Below are positions 1 through 8,260 of a stretch of 64,000 bases of DNA, piece by piece. Below the pieces are notes generated by a model. It did not search any database. It had not been told where the DNA came from and worked only from the letters and a program-made list of their open reading frames with translations. The stretch spans positions 22,521 through 86,520 of the forward strand of contig JBAOKB010000007.1 in assembly GCA_037044905.1 (NCBI GenBank), given 5' to 3'. A program made the position numbers and the translations under genes. Numbering within the stretch: the first letter of the stretch is position 1; each line of letters begins with the position of its first letter. This DNA is from Hortaea werneckii. Its lineage: Eukaryota; Ascomycota; Dothideomycetes; Mycosphaerellales; Teratosphaeriaceae.

Positions 1-2
1 TC

Positions 3-551
3 TTGCGCCTCACGACGAAAAGCCTTCCACCGAAAGCAGTTATTGTGTCGACATTTTTGCCGCTTGGCCCGCTAGGGCAGGGCGGGTTCGGCATCATGCA
101 GCTGGGCAAAGTCTCATTGCAAGTGTTCCCAGCCATGCAAACACTTCCCGCCATCGCACGCCCCGGCGAGATCTTCTATGCCCTTGGCTTCTTTACTGCA
201 ATCATTATGTGGGGCTTCGGGCTGGTCTGGTTGTGCTTTGCGGTAGCGACCGTCGTGCGGTCCAAGCGATTCCCTTTCAACATGGGCTGGTGGGGTTTCA
301 CCTTCCCACTCGGAGTGTATGCGGTGTGCACAACGACGCTGGCCCAAGAAATCCCCTCGGCCTTCTTTCGTGTCTTGGGGACGATTTTCAGTGTCGCTGT
401 GACGGGCCTGTGGATAGTCGTCATGCTCGGCACATTGTACCGGCTATGGACAGGAGTCATCCTAGCCGCGCCCTGCCTCAAGGAGGTCGAGGAGGAAGAA
501 GCAAAGATCACAAGGCAATTCAAACATGACACGGACGCAGCGGAGGTATAA
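3..551 (+). CDS. SSU1/TehA-like plasma-membrane transporter, C-terminal part (5' end outside window)
   Basis: The reading frame is already open at the left edge and ends with TAA at 549-551, so only the last 182 or so residues are present. The segment is mostly hydrophobic, with about four membrane helices (for example around 'FFTAIIMWGFGLVWLCFAVA' and 'VTGLWIVVMLGTLYRLW'), and ends in a short charged cytosolic tail rich in Glu and Lys. The pattern 'FPFNMGWWGFTFPLGVY' is typical of the voltage-dependent anion channel/TehA superfamily that includes fungal sulfite efflux pump SSU1 and malic acid permeases. Which substrate is carried (sulfite, malate) cannot be decided from this part. No intron is seen in the visible portion. 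The call to superfamily is firm; the exact function is inference. Confidence 0.8.
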   Translation: MRLTTKSLPPKAVIVSTFLPLGPLGQGGFGIMQLGKVSLQVFPAMQTLPAIARPGEIFYALGFFTAIIMWGFGLVWLCFAVATVVRSKRFPFNMGWWGFTFPLGVYAVCTTTLAQEIPSAFFRVLGTIFSVAVTGLWIVVMLGTLYRLWTGVILAAPCLKEVEEEEAKITRQFKHDTDAAEV

Positions 552-1126
552 GCCGCGGTTAGATACCTTAGGTCTGAAAAGAGTAGCTTTAATACCAAAA
601 GAAGATTAACATCTCCAATTTAAATTTGACGTGTAATCCTTTTCAGCACAGTACACCATTCCAATCTCCTCTTGCTTTCAGGGTAGAGGTAATATTCTTT
701 GGATATTCACATATACTCGTCTGCCCATTGCTTAATCCATGCATACTCGAGCGCAAAGTCTGGGCCTGGCCCAACAGGATCTCTTTATGCCGCGCGGCTA
801 TACCCGCCATAGCTCCCACCCAGACGACCTGAGAGTCCTTGTCGAAAGGACGAGGCAATGCAGAATACACCCGATCACCAATTCAGGACCTGTTTGAGCT
901 TATAAAAAGTTGGACCTGTCGTAAAGCTGACTGACTGCCTTTTATACCGACCCTGCTGTTGCATCTTTCTTGGTTGCCAGCCGACTTCACATGAAGACAA
1001 TTCTCAATTGGCGTCGGGTCAGGTGTCTTAGTCCTTGAGTCAGTACTCTTTCATCAGCCTCTTCACCACTAGGTGTGTAGCCAGTGAAAGTCCTCCTTCA
1101 AAGCAAGTGCCCTTCTGGACTGAGCA
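552..1126. other. Intergenic region, transporter 3' side and amidase 5' side
   Basis: No convincing coding signal. The short open frames here have no family-like composition. The stretch should hold the transporter terminator and the amidase promoter, but I see no distinct motif. Confidence 0.5.
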
Positions 1127-3245
1127 ATGGCGGCGGCGCGCCCAACGAAGTTGTCAGGATGGGAGGCTGTAACCCAGCAGAAGCGTAATGACTTACTGGC
1201 TCGCATACCACTCCATTGGCGGCTGTCGGAACGCGAGCTGTGCAACGCGAAGACGCAGACTGACGCTCGCACTGTGCTGCCGACCTTCCTCAGCCCCGTA
1301 GAGCGTGCTGTTACGTCGCTGCCTGCCCCTGAGCTGCTGCGTGCTATCCGGACTGGCGATTACACAGCTTGCGAGGTTGCCGGCGCTTTCGGTCACCGTG
1401 CCGTGCTCGCCCATCAACTTACAAACTGCCTGAGTGAGATAGATCTTGCGAGCGCCATGGCCCGCGCGCAGGAACTTGATGTCTACTTCCGCGAGCACGG
1501 CCGTCCATTCGGCCCGCTGCATGGCCTTCCGGTCAGCTTGATGGATCGTTTCAACGTTGAGGGATTGGATAGTACCTGTGGGTTCGCCAGCTGGATCGGG
1601 AAGCCCAAGAAGGCCGAAGATGAGGGCGTCCTGCTCCGCTCTCTCCGTCAGGCCGGCGCCCTTATCTATTGCAAGACGAATGTTCCAATGGGCGCGCTGG
1701 TGCGTATTCTTGCCAACAAAACCCGCCTCTATAACTCTCTTCCGATGCTGACTTGTCGATAGATGGGCGAGACTAGCAATAACATCGTTGGATTCACAGT
1801 GAATCCTTGTAACACTGCGCTGTCGGCCGGTGGCGCAAGCGGAGGCAAGATCCCTAAAGACGCTTTACGCATCAAGGTTTTCCGCACATAAGCTGACATT
1901 CTCTAGGTGAGGGTGCTCTACTGGCGCTTGGCGGTTCTGCTGTTGGAATTGCTACGGACCTTGGTGAGTGATTCCTAAACTTCAGATTTGAACAGAGACC
2001 TAACGAGATCACAATGAGCTTGAAGTCGGTTCCAGTCGTATTCCTTCGGCGTTCACGGGTCTTACTGCTCTGAAAACCTCAGAAGGCCGTTTGTCTGCAT
2101 CCGGCGTCGAGACAATCGTAAGCGTCAACCTTCAGACTTTTATTACAAGATACTAAATGTTCCAAGCTCAAAGGACTGCCTGTTGCGTCTGGAACCATCG
2201 GTATAATGAGCCAGGATGTTCGGTCCGTAGAGTTGGTCTTTAAGGCTTTGCTCGAGGATGCGCCTTGGCGAAAAGACCCCGACGTTATAGAGATGCCCTG
2301 GCGCCCTGAAAAACAGCACGCACTCCAACGGCGGGCCGGCGAGCCTGGAAAACGCTTGGGCAGACTGGTATTTGGCCTTCTGAAATGTGACGGTAATGTC
2401 CGTCCGCATCCAAACATTGCCGAAGGGCTGCGGCATCTGGAGGAGGCACTCTTAGAAGACGGTCATGAGGTATGAACGATGCTATCGAAACGACTGTTTT
2501 GATTCTGACGGAACATCAACCTAGGTCCTCGAATGGAAACCACCGCCTCACGCGGAGGCAGTTGAAAACCTGGTACGTCTAGCAAGTCACTCTCACACAG
2601 ACAAATCACCCTTCTAACAGCACAACCGTTGAAGCTCAAAATCTTCGGCTCTGCCTCTGGCCCAGCCATCATCCAAGCAATAAAGGCAAGTGGCGAGCCT
2701 CCCGTATCATCAATGCTCGCCCTTTACGACCAGGAAAACGTGACGTGCAGCTCTGCTGCGGATTTCTGGGAGATGTGCCAGAAGCGCGACGATTACAGAC
2801 AGGCCTATGCTAATTACTGGGCGCAAATGGATAGCTGCACGGCGTCGGGCAGGCCAGTAGACGGCATCATCATGCCCGTCGCAGCCACCAGTGCCGCGCG
2901 TGAAGGCGAGTTCTCCTACCTCGCGTACTCGGCCATCGCGAACGTGCTAGACCTGCCTGTTTTCGTTTTCCCCGTTTGGCGGAGCGGGCACATCACCTCT
3001 CCCGACGGTTTCAACCACGGGAATCTGAGCCCAAACGACTGCGCGGTAAGCGAGACATGTAAGTCCTTTACGATCCGTTTGCACCAATGATGTCGGAGAC
3101 GCTGACGATTTGGCTCGAAACAGTCCGCGAAGGGGATGTAGAGAACATGCCGGTATGCTTACAAGTTCTCTGCCCGCGGCTGCAGGAGGAGAGTACGCTT
3201 GCGCTCACTGAAGCCATCCATGATACCCTGCGCGCGAGAGCATGA
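1127..3245 (+). CDS. Amidase-signature family protein, probably catalytically impaired
   Basis: Eight exons: 1127-1699, 1763-1844, 1907-1963, 2026-2117, 2167-2469, 2525-2572, 2635-3058, 3124-3245. They sum to 1701 nt, giving 566 residues with no internal stop, so the apparent breaks are introns. Family landmarks are clear: 'GPLHGLPVS', 'STCGFASWIGKP', 'YCKTNVP', a Gly-Ser rich loop, 'ALKTSEGRL', 'DVRSVELVFKALL' and a C-terminal 'NMPVCLQVL...RLQEE'. These are typical of fungal amidases that hydrolyse acetamide or related amides through a Ser-cisSer-Lys triad. Here the Lys of the usual 'VSLKD' is Met ('VSLMD') and the first Ser of 'GGSSGGE' is Ala ('GGASGGE'). The nucleophile Ser in 'VGSSRIP' is kept. 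Intron 2 (1845-1906) has a GC rather than GT donor. Spliced, the protein has normal family length. It may be a pseudoenzyme or a gene starting to decay. Confidence 0.85.
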
Positions 3246-3753
3246 CGATTGCAAAGCTGCTCTGTGTGGGTCTGAAGATATTAGAGCGCATGGAGAGTTT
3301 CTTGGGAGTATATTGCCTCGCCCACCGTTCTAGCTTTCCCGCAGCACATTGCGACCACTGGCGCTGACGAGGGTTTGCCCACTCGCTTGCAGTGACTAGC
3401 AGTGATGTCTTATCTAGATGATCGACCGAAGACACAGACACGCTATCTTTGAATGCAGTGCATTTATCATCGACTCCTCAGCCAGATGATTACCCATGGG
3501 CATAACGGCTTCATGACAAGATGACATTTTATTGCATGTTTACGGATGGGGCATGCATCTATCGATCGCAGATCGTGGCCTTGACATCCGGGTTGTCCAG
3601 GCTTGCTTGATCCTAAACAACCTTTGCTTGCAAATACCTAGGTACGGAGGTAAGGCGGCAGAAGCAGACGCAACACGGGCGGACAGACAGCAAACAGTGT
3701 ATTCCTAGCCCTCCTGTAGTACCTACATCTTACAGACGTCTCGCGATACATTC
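3246..3753. other. Convergent intergenic region between amidase and enolase
   Basis: Both flanking genes end here. A minus-strand open frame (3205-3441) overlaps the amidase 3' end and has no recognisable protein character. An ACCTAGGTAC patch lies near 3640. Nothing else supportable. Confidence 0.4.
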
Positions 3754-5174
3754 TTAACTCATCCCATGGGCATTCCGAAACCCCTCGCCAGCAAATCTCA
3801 TCGGATTGCCGGACGTCCGAAGCTCTTCTTCAATGTCCATCAGTCGATTGTACTTAGCCACTCTCTCGCCGCGACAGGGGGCGCCAGATTTAAGGTGGCC
3901 CGTGCCAAGGCCGACAGTGAGGTCGGCAATGAAGTCGTCGGTGGTCTCGCCGGAGCGGTGGGAAACGAAGACGGACCAGCCGAGAGCGAAGGCTTTGTTG
4001 GCGCTGCGAGAAGAGGCTGTTAGCTTGCACGTTCCTGCGCTTTTGCTGCGGATTTCGCTTCCACTTACGCTTCGATGGCTTCCGTGATACTGCCGATCTG
4101 GTTGACCTTCAGCAGAAGGCTGTTGCAGGCACTCTTGCTCTGGGCTATTTGGATGCGTTTGACGTTAGTGGCCAGCAGGTCATCGCCTACCAGCTCGACG
4201 GCGCAGTCTTTGTTGAAGTCGGACCAAGCGGACCAGTCATCCTGTCCAAAAGGATCCTCCAAGAGGACTATCGGGTAGCGGGCCAGGAGGGAGTGATAGA
4301 GACTCGCGAGCTCTCCGGCTTCCATTTTTTCCGCCTTTCCGGTCTTGAAGCCAATGTCGTACACGCCGCCTTCTTCGAACGACTGCGAGGCCGGGTCAAT
4401 GCCGATTTTGATCTTGCCTTCATGGCCTGCGTCTGCGATGGCTTGAACCAAGAGGTCGAGAGCTTCGGTAGGATGATAGATCGGAGGAGCAAAACCGCCC
4501 TCGTCGCCAATTCCCACCGCAGATTTGCCGTGCCTATGGATGATAAGCGTTTTGAGGCAAGCGTACGTCTCCGCGTTGAATCGGACGGCTTCCTCAAAGG
4601 AAGTGGCACCGGTCGGGGCAATCATGAATTCCTGGAACGCCATGGTATTGCCCGAATGGTCGCCTCCATTTAGGACGTTCATGAACGGCACCGGGAGAAT
4701 CGCGTTTCCGGTCGAGGCCCCGGCCTGTCCGGCGAGGAAGCGATACAGAGGCACACCCTTCCCCGATGCGCCGGCGCGCGCTGCTGCCATGCTGATTGCG
4801 AGGATGGCGTTCGCGCCCATTTTGCTCTTGTCCTCGGTCCCATCCAGGTCGACCATCAGGCGATCGATGTCGCTGAGTTGAGTAATGGGATCCAAGCTGG
4901 CGTTGACGATGGCCGGACCGAGGATGGCATTGACGTTGTGAACGGCTTTGAGGACCCCATTGCCCTGGTAGGCCGAGCGATCACCGTCTCGTAGCTCGAC
5001 GGCCTCGTAATCGCCCTTTGAGGCGCCCGAGGGGACGATCGAGGTGAAGTGGCCATGTCCGGTTGTCAAACGCACTTGAACGGTTGGCTTGCCACGTGAG
5101 TCCAGGCGCTGCGAGGCGGTAATGGAAAGAATGACGGACGGCATCAGGCTGGCTGTCGGTTGGTATGCGGCCAT
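3754..5174 (-). CDS. Enolase (2-phosphoglycerate dehydratase), divergent paralogue
   Basis: Two exons on the minus strand, 5174-4069 and 4003-3754, give 451 residues. Enolase interconverts 2-phosphoglycerate and phosphoenolpyruvate in cytosolic glycolysis. The N-terminal enolase domain ('SQRLDSRGKPTVQV', 'IVPSGASKGDYEAVELRDGD') is followed by the barrel. Catalytic and Mg ligands are present: Glu182 (QEFM), Glu225 (GDEGG), Asp260, Glu306 (LLEDPF), Asp331 (VGDD), Lys356 (LLLKVNQ), His384-Arg385-Ser386 (SHRSGET) and Lys407 (HLKSGAP). Compared with canonical fungal enolase (about 438 residues) it has a longer N-terminus, a Lys in place of Thr in the first mobile loop (PSGASKG), and 'GGDHSGN' in place of the usual 'GGSHAGG'. 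These changes suggest a second, faster-evolving enolase rather than the main glycolytic copy. It sits just outside the retrotransposon block, with its promoter facing it. Confidence 0.9.
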
Positions 5175-5289
5175 TGCACCCGCCGACTATGGACTATTTA
5201 CATAGCAGCGATCAATTGGCACGTACTATGTAAAGGACATACATAGTACCTATAGTAGGTAGTACCTAGGTACCTACATAACCATGCGG

Positions 5290-5424
5290 TGTTAAAGTTA
5301 TGAACCGTGTTAATTGTGTGTCTATCTACCGAACTAAAAAACTATGTACAAATACTTACTAGCGCTCCGATAACGGGTAGATCCGTAGTAGATTACCGAG
5401 GTAGTAGAATACTATTTTATAACA
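5290..5424 (-). repeat. 3' LTR of the outer Copia element
   Basis: 135 bp, equal in length to the copy at 24516-24650. Most differences between the two are transitions at CpA/TpG sites (for example GGGTAG against GGGTGG), which fits RIP rather than simple ageing. It is the 3' LTR because the coding remnants run right to left. Confidence 0.9.
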
Positions 5425-5805
5425 CTCCTACTTAGCTATAACGGAGGCTTATAAGTAATATAATCTTACGTATCCTCGTTAAAAAAAACCTATAGTTTAT
5501 AGGGAAAAAGAGTAATACGCTTACTACTAGTTAGTTCGGTTCCTTGCGTTTAAGTGCTCGAATCCGGTGTCTCTCTAATAGTCCTAAGCCTATTAATCTT
5601 AAATACCGCTTAAAGGTGTCTAGCGGTAGAGACTTAGTAAAGATATTAGCAAGCTAGAATAGACTAGGGATATATTAAAGTTCGACAATCGAATCTCTTA
5701 CTAACTACCTTGTATAATAGAATTAAACCCTTATATGTTTAGTCCTATTATATATCTCTAAATTCTTTGTAATCTTTATAGCGGATTAATTATTAACTAT
5801 TATTA
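5425..5805 (-). other. 3'-terminal Copia remnant between its LTR and the E1 insertion
   Basis: Very AT-rich sequence with many TA steps and no open frame. It belongs to the outer Copia element and resumes at 12560 on the other side of E1. The TATTA at 5801-5805 is the left target duplication of E1. Confidence 0.75.
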
Positions 5806-6205
5806 TGTTACGAACACGTGAGACAGACGGAGCGATTGGATAAGAGAAGACGGACGCTAACGGGATGGACATGGCTAAACGGAACCATCTCCTGAAGAAT
5901 CACGAACCGAAGGTCACGTGAGTGAGCAAAACGAGAAATGCTCACCATGCTCGCCTCAAGAGAGGGGACACTAGCGAGCAAGACGAGAAATGCTCACCAT
6001 GCTCGCATGAAGACACGAATCTCTTATGTATATAACTAGGCATGTTTCTCGTTAGGAGTTCGTGTGTTCAACTCATGTTGCAATCCGACTGTTAGGTAGA
6101 GAACCAACAGCCTTGTCACAATCAGTTATCCCACAACCCAGTTGTCCTGACACATCTGTTCCAAAGAGCTCTAAACCCGTGACACTACTTCGTAGGGTCG
6201 CAACA
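5806..6205 (+). repeat. 5' LTR of E1
   Basis: 400 bp, TGTTACG to CGCAACA. The U3 part holds a 31-bp repeat in two copies (5924-5954 and 5976-6006, one mismatch) built around 'acgagaaatgctcaccatg'. A TATA box lies at 6029-6035. The R/U5 half resembles the LTR of E2, while the upstream U3 half does not. Confidence 0.95.
6029..6071 (+). promoter_or_regulatory. E1 core promoter: TATA box and predicted RNA start
   Basis: TATATAA at 6029-6035 is followed about 30 nt later by GTGTTCAA at 6064-6071. The spacing suits a transcription start near 6060-6065. The octamer is also the complement of the primer-binding site next to the LTR, as expected of self-priming elements. The start site is inferred. 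Confidence 0.55.
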
Positions 6206-6215
6206 CTTTGAACAC
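6206..6215 (+). other. E1 primer-binding site, possibly self-priming
   Basis: TTGAACAC at 6208-6215, two bases past the LTR end at 6205, is the exact reverse complement of GTGTTCAA at 6064-6071 in the LTR. Tf1/sushi elements prime reverse transcription with the 5' end of their own mRNA in this way. In E2 the matching site (near 23098-23110) has TGA changed to TAA, a RIP-type change. A tRNA primer is not excluded. Confidence 0.5.
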
Positions 6216-6244
6216 CCTCAAGGAACCTTGTACCTCAGACAACA

Positions 6245-8260
6245 ATGGCTCCATCCGAGAACCGAGACACTAGCGTTCAGCAGCGTACCTACGACAACAA
6301 TATCAAAGTCGCCAAACCGGACTATTACTATGGCGATCGATCGAAGCTCGACGATTGGCTCAACCAAATGGCACTTTACTTTCGTTTCGAAAACATCACC
6401 CAGGATCCTAAGAAGACCTTACTTGCATCCTCTTACCTTAGGGGACAAGTCCAACAATGGATTCGACCTAGGTTGCACGAAGTCTTGCACCAGAACATCG
6501 ACACCGAAGGAATCTTCAACAGCTGGGACAATTATGTCAAAGCCATTCGAAATATTTATGGGTTGAGTAATGAAAAACAAGTCGCCATCCGAGTTATCCA
6601 ACACTTGAAACAGAAGACGTCTACTTCGCAATACACCGCCAGGTTCAGGGAGTATTCAGGCAAAACTGGTTGGGATGACCAAGCCTTACTCACTATGTAT
6701 TACACTGGACTCAAGGACGACGTCAAGGATGAACTCATGCGCTCAGGTGCATCTCACGACACTCTCGAACTGATGATTCAGGACGCTATCGAAATTGACG
6801 ATAGGCTCTACGAGAGGAAGATGGAAAAACGCCATAATGGACAGTATCGCGGACGATCTGGCTACAACTCTACCAGCTGGACTGGAGGGTCTCGTCGCGA
6901 TCCTGATGCCATGGAATTGGATATTATCCAGCGCAAGCCAAAAGGAAAAGGCATGCGAGGAGCCAAGGGTAAAGGGAAGTTCCAAGGGAACAGCAACAGA
7001 GGAAAGAAACGAGAAGGACCGGAGTGCTACAACTGCCACAAGATAGGGCATTACGCACGAGACTGCCGCGGACGAAAGGTGCGACCGCAGGAGCAACTCA
7101 ACATGATGCTAGTGAAGGAACCCATCAACGAAGCAAACGATGGACGAGGCGCCTACGATGTATCAAAACTCGTTAAGGAACCGAAGACGGAACCAGACCA
7201 TAAGGCTATGCATTGGACGGGTTGTTACGACGACGACTGTAAAACCCATGAGTCAGACAAGCTAGCAAGTGGTCACTATCCCAAGAAGCCACGCAAGGCT
7301 AGGATGGAATTTAACGCGATGGTACGAGGCCAGCCGCTACAGCAGATGAGAGACTTAGGAAATTCCCGGAGAGGAAGGTCTCCACCACCATTCAATTGGG
7401 AGGACGCAACTCTGCAAGAAAACACACCCCCTGAGCAGGAAGAAGAACTGCTAGAGGAAGAAGAATCTCCACAAAATAACGATATCGCCCCAGAATTAAC
7501 GGGACCAAACCTGGAACAACTACAGATGATTGCGCAAACAGTTGCAGCACAAGATGATAGCTCGTCGGAGGAAGAATACACCGACGACGATGAACCCGAT
7601 GACCTCGAACTGTATCGCTTCGAAGTCTCAGGAGCAGGACCAGCCAAGAAAATGATCCTCTTCATCGCGAGCCAGCTTGAAAATGTATTCCCCGGGATCC
7701 AAGGAAAGCGACGACTTCATCCGATCGAATTCGACAACATGCTCAATCGGATTAGAGCAATGTTCTGGAACTATCGACTTGCCAACGTTGACTACGACGC
7801 AGCAGCATACGTACAAGAACGACCACCGATTGGAAGTACGTTTCAACCTGATGGAAGCTATATCACGCCTGACGGAATCCATATCCCAAGAAGGCTCAGA
7901 GAACGAATACAAGTAGTCAAAGGACGATTCCACGAATTACACCGGATCCAGGAAGCATATCAGGAAGACCTCATATCGTTAGAAGCAATGAAACAGAAGT
8001 TGACTGAGTCAGCAAGCCAATGGGAGATGAGACCCATCGGGCAACCAGTACAATTACCGATATGGAGAAACATGATACTAGGGCACGTCAAAGCCACTGT
8101 CAAAGGACAAATCAAGGTATCAATGACACAGGGAAAGGTTATCCTAGGCCCACGACATGGACCCCTTGATTGGGAAGTCTGTCTCGAAGATGCCAACTCG
8201 CCAGGATACTATTCAAAAAACGAAGGATCCCTGCCGACAGGAGCAGTCGCCAGGAAGTAA
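6245..8260 (+). CDS. gag: E1 Gag polyprotein
   Basis: Open frame of 671 codons starting 39 nt after the LTR. The N-terminal half is a Ty3/Gypsy capsid-like region with a 'YYGDRSKLDDWLNQMALYF' start and 'YARFREYSGKTGWDD'-like core (retrotrans_gag type). A basic Arg/Lys/Gly stretch leads to a CCHC zinc knuckle at residues 261-274 (CYNCHKIGHYARDC) that would bind element RNA. About 390 further residues follow, including acidic Glu/Asp/Ser runs, which is long for a Gag of this clade; their role is unknown. The last codons overlap pol, and a slippery heptamer at 8215-8221 lies in the Gag frame. Gag assembles the virus-like particle in the cytoplasm (family knowledge). Confidence 0.92.
   Translation: MAPSENRDTSVQQRTYDNNIKVAKPDYYYGDRSKLDDWLNQMALYFRFENITQDPKKTLLASSYLRGQVQQWIRPRLHEVLHQNIDTEGIFNSWDNYVKAIRNIYGLSNEKQVAIRVIQHLKQKTSTSQYTARFREYSGKTGWDDQALLTMYYTGLKDDVKDELMRSGASHDTLELMIQDAIEIDDRLYERKMEKRHNGQYRGRSGYNSTSWTGGSRRDPDAMELDIIQRKPKGKGMRGAKGKGKFQGNSNRGKKREGPECYNCHKIGHYARDCRGRKVRPQEQLNMMLVKEPINEANDGRGAYDVSKLVKEPKTEPDHKAMHWTGCYDDDCKTHESDKLASGHYPKKPRKARMEFNAMVRGQPLQQMRDLGNSRRGRSPPPFNWEDATLQENTPPEQEEELLEEEESPQNNDIAPELTGPNLEQLQMIAQTVAAQDDSSSEEEYTDDDEPDDLELYRFEVSGAGPAKKMILFIASQLENVFPGIQGKRRLHPIEFDNMLNRIRAMFWNYRLANVDYDAAAYVQERPPIGSTFQPDGSYITPDGIHIPRRLRERIQVVKGRFHELHRIQEAYQEDLISLEAMKQKLTESASQWEMRPIGQPVQLPIWRNMILGHVKATVKGQIKVSMTQGKVILGPRHGPLDWEVCLEDANSPGYYSKNEGSLPTGAVARK
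8215..8221 (+). promoter_or_regulatory. Programmed -1 frameshift heptamer A AAA AAC (gag to pol)
   Basis: In the Gag frame the codons read TCA AAA AAC, giving the classical X XXY YYZ slippery motif. A -1 slip places ribosomes in the frame beginning at 8221, which is the protease frame; Gag otherwise stops at 8258-8260. The same heptamer is present on the minus strand of E2 at 21095-21101. I did not verify a downstream pseudoknot. Confidence 0.8.

Noticed and set aside
176..598. Minus-strand frame of 140 codons opposite the SSU1-like transporter
   Set aside because: Shadow of a hydrophobic coding region; the opposite strand has the clear family match.
1700..3123. Amidase read as a pseudogene with many stops and frameshifts
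   Set aside because: All interruptions coincide with canonical intron borders, and the eight exons sum to an exact 566-codon frame plus stop with family motifs intact at each junction.
4149..4673. 174-codon plus-strand frame opposite enolase
   Set aside because: The minus strand carries enolase with complete active-site residues; this is a shadow frame.
5924..6006. Spaced 31-bp repeats as a mini CRISPR array
   Set aside because: Only two copies, located in the U3 part of an LTR in a eukaryotic genome, and duplicated identically in the other LTR.
7276..7665. Minus-strand Ser-rich frame inside gag
   Set aside because: Serine runs are the complement of the Gag acidic stretches; no motif, and it is not at the position of the conserved antisense gene.
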